Shown here: in pieces, positions 10,438 through 20,239 of the stretch
Layout of the letters: each line of letters opens with the position of its first letter
Numbering within the stretch: position 1 is the first letter of the stretch
Source of the DNA: Nemertoderma westbladi
Lineage: Eukaryota > Xenacoelomorpha > Nemertodermatida > Nemertodermatidae
Assembly (NCBI GenBank): GCA_032718475.1
Contig: JAUCBJ010004390.1
Coordinates: 1-42,129 of the forward strand
Direction of reading: 5' to 3'
Length of the DNA stretch: 42,129 nucleotides
The notes under the pieces: model-generated
What the model was told of the DNA's origin: nothing
Databases searched by the model: none
The model's input: the letters and a program-made list of their open reading frames with translations, nothing else
Position numbers and translations under genes: made by a program

Positions 10438-11807
10438 CTACTACTACTACTAGGTCGAGCGAACTCGGACAGTGGAAATGAGATCCTTCCAGGCTTCCCG
10501 ATTCTCCATAGTTGTCGCAATTTCGTTTCTCCCAAGTTCAGTATCCCTTTACTTCGCCAGCAGGGCCCACTGAATCTTAATCTGCGTTCGCGGAGGGTGG
10601 TTGAAACAGGTGGTATTGTAAAAAGCTCGGCGTTTGTCATGTGTTGTCTCCAGCAGATGTTTGGGCTGCCCTTAGTAGTTTTGCGTAGCAAGAGATCTGA
10701 TTTCCAGATGGTATCCATTTTTGATAGAGCTACCCAAGCCTTTGCTTTCCTAACTTCTATGTCCTTTTTGCTACTCTCTATCCATGATCCAAGGTACTGG
10801 AAGTCGTCGACCTTCCTTAGTTGATTATTATCATTGGTTGTCAAGTTTCCATCAACATTAAAGGTCATGAATTCGGTCTTGGTAGCATTTATATGCAATC
10901 CAACCTCCTTAGCAGCCCTCTCCACTTTATTTAGTAGAAGCTGTGCATCTGCTAGGGTATTAGAGATCAGGGCGATGTCTGTCATCCGCAAAGTCGGTGT
11001 CTGTGACTGTAGTTGCTGGATATCTACTTCTTCTGCGTTCTTGAAGTGTGAATCCCAGATCTTCACCCTTTGTGGCCGTCCTCATTGCGGAATCCAGCAC
11101 AATTACAAATAGTAATGGTGCTAATGTGTCACCTTGCAGTACGCCAGCCAGGATTGAGAAAAACTCAGTTTCACCATCTTGTGAGAGGACCTGTGCTTCT
11201 GAGTCACAATATAACAATCCAATGCCAGCAACAATTACTTCTTGTATTCCATAAGCTCTTAGGATTTCAAGTATTTTACATCTATGTATGGAGTCGAATG
11301 CCTTCTTGAAGTCCACAAAAGTCATGACTGCGGGGAGATTCTTTGACTTAATTCCTTCAATCAGTCTCCGTAGTGCAAGTATCTGAGCTATTGTTGATCT
11401 ACTTGGTCGAAATCCGTTTTGGCTCTTACGCAGTAGTTTCTCTATGTGAGGCCTAATCTTATATAGAATAATTTTATTGTATATTTTGGAAGCTACCACA
11501 AGCAGACAGATCCCACGATAGTTTGTTGGTATGCCGACCGAGGTCTCCTTTCTTGGGGAGAGGCTTTAGTTGACCTTTAGTCCAAATTGGTGGTGGCTTT
11601 TCCCCTTTTAACATCCGGTTGCAAACATTCAATAATGGTCTATTTAGCACTCCGGTTTTCCATACCTCCGCTGGGATTTCATCTAATCCACTCGCTTTAT
11701 TATTGGACATGCTTTTAATGCTTCTTTGGAGTTCGGCAGGTGTGAAGTCCCCTGTTTCTATAGGTAGTGTCTTGTCATATATTTTCCTTGTAGGGCTGAC
11801 CTCGATG
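10438..11807 (-). mobile_element. 5'-truncated RTE-like retrotransposon of a second family (LINE copy 2)
   Basis: Reverse transcriptase sequence in several frames on the minus strand. The N-terminal thumb-proximal part is NNKASGLDEIPAEVWKTG (near 11710-11650). Next comes a frameshift, then GFRPSRSTIAQILALRR and MTFVDFKKAFDS (about 11420-11290), then QGDTLAPLLF, then TDTDFADD (about 11000). A frameshift follows directly after FADD. The C-terminal part is joined with an internal deletion (RKTTKGSPNI into CWRQHMTNAEL). It ends RRLRFSGPCWR and then a (TAG)n tail at 10438-10453. The 5' truncation point (11807) meets the right 12-bp target duplication. It differs from copy 1 throughout, so it represents a separate family. 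Confidence 0.85.
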
Positions 11808-11819
11808 TTATGGTAGCTA
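11808..11819. repeat. 12-bp target-site duplication, right copy (TTATGGTAGCTA)
   Basis: Exact match to 6712-6723, marking the right end of the compound LINE insertion in the hairpin element. Confidence 0.8.
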
Positions 11820-12425
11820 GTGTTTTTTTTACGCTATAATTTTTTGAAATTTTAAAAATACTGTATTTTTTCTTATTTTTGTTATTGGTAATTGTTCGAG
11901 AACATTATTATATATTATATTATATTATATATTATAGAATATATTAATTACCAAAAATATTGATAATATTACTACTAAGCTAGTAAATAATTCACAAGCT
12001 CCATAAAAACACCATACTGTACAGTTAGCTCCATAACTAATAATGTTAACAAAAAAATAAAATTTATTTTATTTTCAAAAAAATATTAGCTAGAAAAAAA
12101 CACTAGCTACCATATAATAATATCTATTAAGGTTCTAGAACATTCATCATTATATAGTACCAATTAAATTTGGTACCGGAAATTCGGTACCGGATAATTC
12201 GGTCACGGACAATTCGGTCCCATTAATATGTATGTTTTGGGTCCGAATTGTCCTAGTCAGTATCCGGACAATTCGATCCCGGACAATTCGGTCCCAAAAC
12301 ACAAAATTAATGGGACCGAATTGTCCGGGACCGAATTGTCCGGACCGAATTGTCCGGGACCGAATTGTCAGGGACCGAATTGTCCGGACTGAATTGTCCG
12401 GGACAGAATTGTGCTGCTTCCAAAG
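11820..12425. mobile_element. Right part of the split hairpin element
   Basis: Continues the left arm (GTGTTTTTTTTACGC and TATTGGTAATTGTTCGAGAAC), passes through an AT-rich centre (about 11910-12040), and returns as the opposite arm. That arm has AAAAAAACACTAGCTACCAT at about 12095, GGTTCTAGAACATTC at about 12132, and then a dense array of GGACCGAATTGTCC-type motifs at 12170-12415. About ten such motifs are seen in the right arm, more than in the left. Frames here (12150-12471) only translate the motif array. Confidence 0.8.
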
Positions 12426-12988
12426 CAAGAAGACCTACTGTAGACGTTGCATGCAATCAGTGATTAGCTGACAGCAGCCAGCTGATCGGAAGGTTTCACC
12501 CCACAGCTGAAGGCATTCTCAGGGGGTCAAGCCAGGAAATGTAGAGAGAAATTCACAAAGGGAGACAGAACGAGTATTGAAATGAGGAGAGAGGTCTGTA
12601 GGTAACTAGCCAGAGGGAAGCAGCAACACAAACTTACGCCAATCACGTTACTGCTTGTTGATAGCGGGCTGGTGTGTTTTATTGTAATACATTTCAAGCT
12701 TTTGCAAGACTGGCCGCAATGGGTGTCTAGCTATTACTTTGAAACGTTTAAACAATTCACGCCAGTCAGTCAGCCAACGTGTATTGGGCATGCCGCGGTG
12801 CGTCATGATGTGGTTTTGCACAGTCTTCTCCTGTTCACTCCCATCCCGGTGCTGTCTAATGCCTTCAATCAAGTGTTGGATAATGTGTCCAACATATTCC
12901 CCCCTTACAAGAGGGACAAGAGAAAGATTAAACGACATTAGATGCAAGGATATCCGGGATGGGTATTGTACGAGTGAGTCTTGAAATG
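12426..12988. other. Unidentified segment between hairpin element and outer inverted repeat
   Basis: Base composition is more balanced than the flanks. A minus-strand frame of 99 codons (12648-12947) includes PNTRWLTDWRELFKRF and HPLRPVLQKLEMYY, which look protein-like, and the plus strand is open over nearly the same span. Nothing is recognised. It could be the body of a SINE or a degenerate retroelement ending in the ATAA-type tail at 12989-13036, read on the plus strand. Confidence 0.35.
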
Positions 12989-13036
12989 AAGAGATCTTAA
13001 CGTGCTTGATAAAGAAATAAATATAATTCGTAATTA
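12989..13036. repeat. Right copy of the ~45-bp inverted repeat (pairs with 6377-6426)
   Basis: TCTTAACGTGCTTGATAAA followed by an ATAA-rich tail and ATTCGTAATT; reverse complement of 6377-6426. See the left copy for the two interpretations. Confidence 0.75.
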
Positions 13037-13967
13037 TTGGTTACTCAAGCATCTACTTCAATATACTGGAATGTTCAAATGTAAGAAGATACTAAAACTA
13101 AAGAATAAAGCTCATTTAATTTCAAGAAATATTATTCATATATAGATTATATATATAGATTGAATGAATAACTCTATTTATCTTCTTGGGTCTGTACATA
13201 TGTATCGTCTAATTACCTCAACACAGTATGTCTGTATTATACGTAGGCGTCGCACTTAATGAAGACCCTATTATAAACCCGCTAACAAACATTTTTATGT
13301 CGATTTTATAAGATCTTTGTAGATTTTCAAAACAACTTACTGAATTACCATTTTATTCAATATTGATGAGATAAGTGGATTTATCCGACTATGCAGATAT
13401 GGCGTCTGCTAATATCGCATCGCTTTTAAGTAAATATTCGAATTATTATTGACTGTTATAATTTTGCGTACTGTATAAAACTATTGTGATTTTAAGATTA
13501 AAAGTCCAGCTCTCTGAATGAATTATTTACTAAAGTTAGGAAAATACCTTAGAAACTTCATTGCACCGTACTTATTCGGAATCACTAATCCGGTAAACTG
13601 TCTGTATAAACAGTTAGTAGATGGTAGGCGATGCGCGGGTTTATTTGAGACTCGCTGATTGATCTATCAATTTTTTAAAACATTAAATTTGTTTTAATAA
13701 AATTAGAATAATTATGCGTGTATTATTTAGTAATGATTTATTGGAATGGAAGATGTACCTTATTTTTAAAGCAGTGAGCGTCCCAGAACAACAAAACATG
13801 CCCCACCATCTAATTGTCTTATATTATATAAAAAAAATTCGATGATCACTTCTCGAGATATCATCAAATTGCATTTAATTAGACGACCGTTAGGGCTTAC
13901 TTGTTGAGAGGTCAAGTATATGTGCCACTATAACTCTGTCAAACTGTCCTTCTTAGGGCTGTTAGTT
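13037..13967. other. AT-rich intergenic DNA, no gene seen
   Basis: No long open frame, exon-like segment or recognised repeat was found. Short TATA-type stretches occur near 13135-13170. Confidence 0.6.
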
Positions 13968-14032
13968 ACCAGCCTGTACACAATCTTGTGCTTTAGCTGC
14001 CTCATGGAGAGAATAAGCAAAGAGGACACAGC
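13968..14032 (+). mobile_element. Short, diverged LINE copy-1 fragment
   Basis: CCAGCCTGTACACAATCTTG followed by GCCTCATGGAGAGAATAAGC closely follows the C-terminal coding part of LINE copy 1 (compare 14818-14885). Both ends are truncated. It is more diverged than the 14345-15045 copy, so it is an older insertion of the same family. Confidence 0.7.
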
Positions 14033-14344
14033 TCATAATAATTATAAATAATTAAATTAAAATATTTTGTATTAAATAATTATTACTGGTTTAAATGTGG
14101 GCTGCATGGCCCGGTATCTATGACACCGGCAACATCCCCTCTGACAGATTAATGGGATATAATATATAAATACCGGATAAATAAGAAACAGCGAGAAAAA
14201 AGTTAAGTTTATATCGTTACTTCAGTTATAGCCCCTTTACACGTAAAGTAAATCTTTAAACACAGAAACCCTGATGCAACTCGAAAGCTCCTCTCTCTTG
14301 GCTGTTGCCTGTAATACAGGGATGGAATCACAATAATCAATCTT
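14033..14344. other. AT-rich intergenic DNA, no gene seen
   Basis: No open frame or repeat of note. A short GC-richer patch at 14098-14150 is not recognised. Confidence 0.5.
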
Positions 14345-15045
14345 CAATTCAATCTCCTCAAGTCATCAGCAATTCTCTGATCGGATGAGCATAAGCTCAA
14401 AGGATTGTTTGTATGCTTGAGCATGTGGACGACTTTTTTTACCTGGGATCATGGATCCGGAAGTCAGGTGAGGACCTTCGAATACGTAAGGGAAAGGCAT
14501 GGGAAGCCTTGAATAGGCTTTCCAGGATTTGGAAGTCACCGAGAATTAATCGGAAACTTAAGGTCCGATTATTTAGAGCAGCAGTAGTTCCAGTACTCCT
14601 CTATGGGAGTCCATGTTGGGCTCTAACTGCTGAGGACACCAAATCTCTGGATGGCACATTCACAAGAATGCTACGCCGGGGTCATTGTGTCAAGTACAAT
14701 GCACACATCTCCAACCATACACTATATAACATTGGAGGTGTCTCATTGGTTCCCCCAAGCTTGACACTAGAACAAAATCGCCTCCGCTTTGCACGGACAT
14801 TGCTTTCGCCGTGAGGACCAGCCAGTGCATAATCTTGTACTTTGGCAGCCTCATGGAGTGAATAAGCATGGTGGACAGACCATGACTTTCTTGAGACGCA
14901 TCTTAAAGGACACTGGCCTTAAAGATGCGGATGATCTAGCAAATGTCATGGGTGATAGGGAGTTGTGGCGGCGCAATTTTGTCGACAAGCCGGCACAGCA
15001 TTCTTAAAATTGCAGCTGCAATGCAGCATGCCGATCCTAGTAGAT
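14345..15045 (+). mobile_element. 3' fragment of the copy-1 RTE-like LINE
   Basis: A 5'-truncated copy on the plus strand carries the C-terminal domain: VDDFFYLGSWIRKSGEDL, LFRAAVVPVLLYGSPCWALT, DGTFTRMLRR and then HCFRREDQPVHNLV. One frameshift near 14800 (inside the RLRFAGHC motif) breaks the frame in two. It ends at a short TAGTAG tail near 15035-15045. Amino-acid differences from the 6724-10437 copy are few, so the two copies are young relatives. The intact LGSWIRKSGEDL part shows what is disrupted in copy 1 near 7300-7400. Confidence 0.9.
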
Positions 15046-15833
15046 CACAATAATTCGCAAGCTTGCGCTCACACAGTGAAACGATGGAGCAATTTTCGTT
15101 ACGTTTCACTTCCCCAGAATATGCCAATTTCCCATTTTGGGTTGGTAGAGTTAACATTATAATAAGAAGTACAAAAGAAATAAAAGTTAAGATTCGAAAC
15201 TGTTAGACCAACAGTTTAATTATTAATAATCACAAGTTTGCCCAAATATATATTTAAATATATATAATAATATACACTACAAGAAACGCATATTAGTTTA
15301 AAGGCAAATGTGTCCAAACAACCGACTCTACCAAACCTACTAAACCCTACGAATTTATAATACAGTACCTTAGCAACAAAAGATATCGTGTTAGCACATA
15401 GAAAAGAAAGAGAAGCTACTAAATACGCAACTAAGCCATTATTTTTAGACACATATTATTGGACACAAAACATATATTGATTTCAATAAATAACAAAAAA
15501 TGAGACGCAATTAATGCTAAACAAAAAAAACATTAAATACAGTATAAATAACTTTTATTAAATACAAGTTAGTTGATCTACAGATACCGGTATCGTATTT
15601 TATAACAAGATAAATTATTACTTATTTTTTCTGACAGATATAGGAAAGCTGAATTGAGCTTCATGGTCAAACACATACAAGACTGAGTTAATTGAGATTA
15701 CAGCAAGAATGGGGTAGACAATGATGTGAGATTAAAGAGAGTCAATTAAAATAAAAAAAACAGCATGAAAAACAACTTAATAACAACAATTCATTTTCAA
15801 GTCCATCTGTAAATCATTACAACACATTCATGT
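15046..15833. other. AT-rich intergenic DNA, no gene seen
   Basis: Only short frames of low-complexity composition. A TACCGGTA octamer occurs near 15588. No repeat shared with other parts of the window was noticed. Confidence 0.55.
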
Positions 15834-16250
15834 ACCGGTATATATAATATATACCGGTATATATAATAAATACCGATATATATAATATATACCGGTATAT
15901 ATAATAAATACCGGTATATATAATATATACCGGTATATATAATAAATACTGGTATATATAACATATACCGGTATATATAATAAATACCGGTATATATAAT
16001 ATATACCGGTATATATAATAAATACCGGTATATATAATATATACCGGTATATATAATAAATATCGGTATATATAATATATATCGGTATATATAATAAATA
16101 CCGGTATATATAATAAATACCGGTATATATAATAAATACCGGTATATATAATAAATACCGGTATATATAATAAATACCGGTATATATAATAAATACCGGT
16201 ATATATAATAAATACCGGTATATATAATATATACCGGTATATACCTTATA
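15834..16250. repeat. 19-bp satellite, ACCGGTATATATAATAAAT-type unit
   Basis: About 22 tandem copies of a 19-bp unit. Two variants (ending ATAAAT and ATATAT) alternate regularly over the left two thirds and become uniform ATAAAT copies on the right. Because 19 is not a multiple of three and no frame contains a stop, the minus strand stays open with a 19-residue Tyr/Ile-rich period (15828-16277). This is a property of the repeat and not evidence for a protein. Each unit carries an ACCGGT palindrome. Confidence 0.97.
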
Positions 16251-17296
16251 AATTACATTTGTCCTACCGGGAGACAATAATTAATAAATAAATAAGAAAC
16301 ATTAACTTGGGCAACAAATATTATGTCACCTAGGTTACCCTGAAAACAAAGCAATGACTTAATTTGACCCATGATAGTATTAAAATCTATCACTGCAAAC
16401 TAGTTACAAAAAAAAACAACACAGAATATTTTTCACTTTTTTTTCATATAAAATGGCGATTAAGGAATATATATTTACAATATTTATAAAGAGTTTTTTT
16501 AACAATTTTTAAAACATATATATAATATAAATAGTAACGAGGGATAAAGAAATATGGACAAATAAATATTAGGTAATAGGATACAAAGCCAAATAAATTA
16601 AATATTACAATTATTGCGTGCGAAACTAAACCATAGAAATATAAAACAAAAGACAACTAAATATAACTAATAATTAGAACTATAAAAAGCTGCACATATT
16701 TTTTTTGCCACTATTTATTTTCTTTATGTATTTCCTTTATAAATTATATATTAAACAGTATATATATTATATATAATAACAACATACATTTTTTTTAATA
16801 TTAGATGTCTACTATATATATTTATTTCTTAATGGATTATATTTTTTATTATTATATCACCGGAAGAATATTATTAATTTGGGAGCTATATTAAATTTTT
16901 CGAGTTCCTAAACTCAGAAAACTCAATCGAAAAAGCTCAAACAATAATACTAAAACACATCCGGCAAATCCGACGACAACAAACGACTACCACGAAGCAA
17001 CTCAAAAGAATAGCGAATTTATTTAAATAAAACAATTTATTTAAATAGGCCATTTTAAAACAAATAAAATAGGCATATAAAATATATATTATATATTAAA
17101 TTGATATAAATTCAGTTTCAGTAACTATTTCAAGGATTGAGAAATAGCAACCATTAAATATTCGTTAAAAACCTTTTGTATATTTAATATATAATACCGG
17201 TAATATAATTGAAAAACCCATGTAAAGAGTTAAGTTCACCTCCAACTTAATGTTAGAGTATGAATATAATAATTAAAGGTATAATATATTTTCTTC
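16251..17296. other. AT-rich 3' flank of the cyclin gene, no gene seen
   Basis: Extremely AT-rich with many short TATATA stretches. No gene or shared repeat. It lies downstream of the minus-strand cyclin gene. The minus strand has AATAAA-type hexamers near 17019-17040 that could serve as its polyadenylation signal, but the AT background makes such matches weak. Confidence 0.5.
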
Positions 17297-17470
17297 GGCG
17301 TTAAACAGCACCCACAACCAGGGCGTTAAACAACACCCACAACCAGGGCGTTAAACAACACCCACAACCAGGGCGTTAAACAACACCCACAACCAGGGCG
17401 TTAAACACCTCCCACAACCAGGGCGTTAAACAACACCCACAACCAGGGCGTTAAATAATACCCACAACCC
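17297..17470. repeat. 25-bp minisatellite directly downstream of the cyclin stop codon
   Basis: Seven copies of a 25-bp unit (GGGCGTTAAACAACACCCAC plus AACCA), with starts at 17297, 17321, 17346, 17371, 17396, 17421 and 17446. Read on the minus strand it starts about ten bases after the cyclin stop (TAA at 17481-17483). The last coding bases of the gene (CTGGTTGAGGGTGT on the minus strand) closely match the unit's CTGGTTGTGGGTGT, so the array seems to have grown from the end of the coding sequence into the 3' UTR. Confidence 0.93.
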
Positions 17471-17480
17471 TGACGTTTCA

Positions 17481-18563
17481 TTATGCCACACCCTCAACCA
17501 GCATGGCATTCGAACGCAAAACATCAGCATAACTCCGTTTATACCGGGGCTGCTGCCACTCTGCGTCCAATATGGATTTATTCTTACCAACGTAGCTGAG
17601 AGGCGGGAAATTAGAATCGTTGAGACGTAATGGTTTCAATGCGTAACCGGTGAAGGGCTCTATGATAACGCGGGGGCGCTGAGTGCGGGTGTAAATGGGC
17701 GTCATTGGGGAGACTGGGGCGGTATGCACCGCGCCATCGTTGGATTTCAACCGTTTCGCGGGACTGGAGAGCATCGAAATCGGCGGCTCGGGTGGCTTTG
17801 CAAGGGATCGAGCTAGGTGTCGAGAAACGAGATGACGACAACGCAAGAGCTGATCACCGTCGACGCCGATAAGCCGACGGAGATATCCGGTGTAGCTAAC
17901 ACATCGAGGAGTGTCCTCTACAAGGTTTGAGACAAGAGCGAGTGCAAGGGTAGACAGACGGAAAGGGCGAGCCAGAGAGTGAAGAGCCATACAGTCGGTT
18001 AGCAGGGTAGCCAACTCGGATAACTGAAGCGGGATTAAATCTGGGAGAATCATACCACTGTAATCCGCATACAGGAAATATATAACATAGACAAAATCCA
18101 AAGCGGAATTCATGGCCATGTTGTAGTGGAGCTTAGAGAGTACAACGCGTTCCATGCGGAGAACTTCATGGGTGGAGCAGTTGGAGTTGGAGCGGAGTAA
18201 GAGGGTGGAGAGACTCGGAACGACTTCCTGTTCCTCATTTACTTTCAAAGCGATGAATAAACAGGTTGTTGCGAGGCAATTCATGTATTTGGGGTGGAGA
18301 CGCGCTGAGGAGAGAAGGCGGTCAAGGTAGTGAATAGCGAGGATAGTGGAACCTGGGTCGAAGGACTGCGAGTATAGATGAATGAGACGTGTGGACGCGA
18401 GGTCTCGTTGTACCGGAAGTACACCGGAGTTAAGGAGGTTAGTTAGACTGGTGTCAGCCTTCCAGAGTCGTTGTTCGTTGTCTAGATAATAGGAGAGGAG
18501 ACGGATCAATGATTTAGTGGGGGTTCTGAGACTTGGAGGAGAGATTATCCTACTCAGCGACAT
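17481..18563 (-). CDS. Cyclin I/G-family protein
   Basis: Encodes 360 residues from the chosen ATG (18561-18563), close to the length of vertebrate cyclin I. The N-terminal helix LIRLLSYYLDNEQRLWKAD (about 19-37) precedes the cyclin box (about 60-165). The box has the family pattern TILAIHYLDRLL (73-84), HPKYMNCLATTCLFIALKVN (90-109) and LRMERVVLSKLHYNM (135-149). A second, weaker helical repeat ends in DQLLRCRHLVSRHL (237-250), which resembles the equivalent cyclin I segment. The acidic-then-basic C-terminus ends near YKRSYADVLRS. By family it should bind a cyclin-dependent kinase or related partner; I infer an atypical role as for cyclins G and I. The frame is open further upstream from a TTG, but this ATG has ACC before it (good context). 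An acceptor-like TTGTTCCTGTTAG ends at 18587, suggesting a 5' UTR intron. The whole coding region lacks introns. Confidence 0.87.
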   Translation of the reverse strand: MSLSRIISPPSLRTPTKSLIRLLSYYLDNEQRLWKADTSLTNLLNSGVLPVQRDLASTRLIHLYSQSFDPGSTILAIHYLDRLLSSARLHPKYMNCLATTCLFIALKVNEEQEVVPSLSTLLLRSNSNCSTHEVLRMERVVLSKLHYNMAMNSALDFVYVIYFLYADYSGMILPDLIPLQLSELATLLTDCMALHSLARPFRLSTLALALVSNLVEDTPRCVSYTGYLRRLIGVDGDQLLRCRHLVSRHLARSLAKPPEPPISMLSSPAKRLKSNDGAVHTAPVSPMTPIYTRTQRPRVIIEPFTGYALKPLRLNDSNFPPLSYVGKNKSILDAEWQQPRYKRSYADVLRSNAMLVEGVA

Positions 18564-18571
18564 GGTTGTCA

Positions 18572-18610
18572 TATGAACTGGTAGGCCTAACAGGAACAAA
18601 ATAGGTACAA
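18572..18610 (-). other. Probable splice acceptor in the cyclin 5' UTR
   Basis: On the minus strand a pyrimidine-leaning stretch TTTTGTTCCTGTTAG is followed by GCCTACCAG, 23 bases before the better-context ATG. This would explain why the frame appears to extend upstream with a non-cyclin hydrophobic segment (NVATDITPIHAYLVP-like residues): that segment would be intron. The matching donor was not located. Confidence 0.4.
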
Positions 18611-18939
18611 GGTACGCATGGATGGGTGTTATGTCGGTAGCTACGCCGTTCTCTGCTGTCTGCCCAAACCCGACCGCGGAAGACAACAATTGTTACTAAC
18701 ACATGTTTATAATTATTATATCTTAGGTACCGGTATCATTATACAAATTTTAATAAATTTTATATACCGGTAATATAAATGACATCAAATTTAATAGAAA
18801 CGGTAGCCATTCAGCCATTCCCTACAAACAGACAAAAGAGTGATGGATGGCATTATCTGATTATCTGATCAGCTGATTATAGGTATGTGCAGATTGAAGA
18901 GGTTAGGTGGTCACCAGGTTGGAATTTATGTAGAGTTTG

Positions 18940-19060
18940 CTCAACATGTGTGGCGTGCATTTAGGATCCTGGCGCGAAGGAACAGGGGCGTGTGGCGCAC
19001 ATTTACTGATTTAGGATCCTGGCGCGAAGGAACAGGGGCGTGTGGCGCGCATTGAGGATC
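18940..19060. promoter_or_regulatory. Duplicated GGCGCGAA (E2F-like) motifs upstream of the cyclin gene
   Basis: A ~50-bp segment, ATTTAGGATCCTGGCGCGAA followed by GGAACAGGGGCGTGTGGCGC, occurs twice in tandem. The GGCGCGAA cores start at 18971 and 19021. GTGTGGCG(T/C)(G/A)C lies before, between and after them. GGCGCGAA matches the core of E2F/DP sites (TTTSGCGCSAAA). The segment is 400-460 bp upstream of the minus-strand cyclin start. The regulatory role is an inference; the duplication is seen directly. Confidence 0.4.
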
Positions 19061-19449
19061 CATGTCATGTACAGTAGCAAAATGCATTGGCATGGCAACA
19101 TATCCATCCAGCCACTCTACTTGAAATTATATCGGTCTACCAGTAGAGTCTATTTTAAAAAGAGTTCGGCCTATGCTGCTAGGCCTTAAAAATATTCGCT
19201 CGCTTCGCTCGCGTTTGTGTATTATGCCTGCCTACTGTCAGACTGTACGCTCTACTCTTCAGCTCTTATTCATCATTCTAACTGTCTAATAACTATAATA
19301 GAATAGGGATATTTGATTACATACAGTGATATTTTATTACAGTATTTGTTTATTAACCTATATAAGTAGTTCCGTACCTTGTACTGCAGTATAAACTGAT
19401 AAATGATTACAATAATTGCAAAATTGAATGGTCAATCTTTCAATGGCTG
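19061..19449. other. Intergenic DNA, no gene seen
   Basis: No frame of interest. It contains the nearly palindromic run TTCGCTCGCTTCGCTCGCG at about 19194-19212, a motif type often found at ends of dispersed repeats; a related GAGCGCAGCGAGG lies near 38046. Confidence 0.5.
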
Positions 19450-19540
19450 AATGGTTGGCGGTTGGCGCACATTGAATGTCATGGCTGGCGCGCTTTTCGT
19501 TTAACCAGAATCCGTGTGGCGCGCTTTTTGTCAATATTCC
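19450..19540. promoter_or_regulatory. Second cluster of TGGCGCGC motifs upstream of the cyclin gene
   Basis: TTGGCGCACATTG (about 19455), CTGGCGCGCTTTTCG (about 19485) and TGTGGCGCGCTTTTTG (about 19516) repeat the element found at 18950-19050. Together they form a family of six or more GGCGC motifs in otherwise AT-rich DNA. They could be transcription-factor sites or remnants of a repeat. Confidence 0.3.
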
Positions 19541-20054
19541 ATATAGGGGTGGTCAGGCTGTCAGGGTAAAGGTCCGTCTTCTGTCTACCTATCAGGCAGT
19601 CAGGCTAAGTATTTTACTAACTGTACTAACTTTACTAACTGTACTGTATTACCGCACCTGCCAGCTTGCAGGCAGACAGGCAGACAGATGTGGCTGTCAG
19701 GAAGGCTGAAGGCAAGGACACTGCAGGCAGCAGGCAGGCAGGGCAGCAGGGGCAGGGAGTCATAGGATGATGGACAGATAAATAGACACTCCATATCTAC
19801 TTCTGTACTTCTACATGTTCAATGTTTGCATGTCAGCTGCTTGTCTGCTTGTAGGCAGGTTAGTTTAGACTGTGGACTGTTAGAAGCAGGCTACACACTG
19901 ACAGACTGACAGACAGGTTAGTTCAGTAGTTACCTACCTGCCTACCAGTATTCGGGTGAAATTAAGGACTAGCCTACTACTACCCGGTATACTACAGGAC
20001 TGGCATAGCAGCATACTGGCATAGGCCTAGCAGCATACTGGCATAGCATAGGCC
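19541..20054. other. Low-complexity intergenic DNA (GGCA and TGGCATAG tracts)
   Basis: Contains a degenerate (GGCA)n tract at 19670-19755 and a short tandem of ACTGGCATAG with TAGGCCTAGCAGCAT (20000-20055). Frames on either strand are low complexity. No gene is supported. Confidence 0.55.
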
Positions 20055-20130
20055 TATCTGGGGGCAATTGAGATGAGATTGAGATTGTTTATTGCGCAAT
20101 AGTTAAATATATGGTTATGGCAGTAAGGTA
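20055..20130 (-). mobile_element. LINE/SINE-type 3' tail on the minus strand
   Basis: Read on the minus strand, GCGCAATAAACAATCTCAAT followed by CTCATCTCAATT is the kind of short-repeat tail (here about CAATCT) that ends many non-LTR elements, with the AATAAA signal just before it. It lies 380 bp downstream of the minus-strand PHD-finger frame and has the same orientation, so both could belong to one retroelement remnant. Confidence 0.4.
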
Positions 20131-20239
20131 CAGTCAGCCAGTTCATGTCTTTTGTACAGCCAGATGGGGGCTGGATTCTGCAGTTTTTAAGTGGAAATCC
20201 CCGTAGCTTATCATTGGAATTTTTAAATTTAAACGGGCA

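Noticed and set aside
12150-12471. Overlapping frames rich in Arg/Ile/Val and Thr/Arg/Ser
   Set aside because: Translation of the palindromic GGACCGAATTGTCC motif array.
15828-16277. 149-codon Tyr/Ile-rich frame on the minus strand
   Set aside because: The 19-bp satellite lacks stops in all frames, which creates the frame automatically.
18564-18689. 42-codon N-terminal extension of the cyclin
   Set aside because: It begins at TTG, lacks cyclin similarity and runs through a likely splice acceptor. The ATG at 18561-18563 has the better context.
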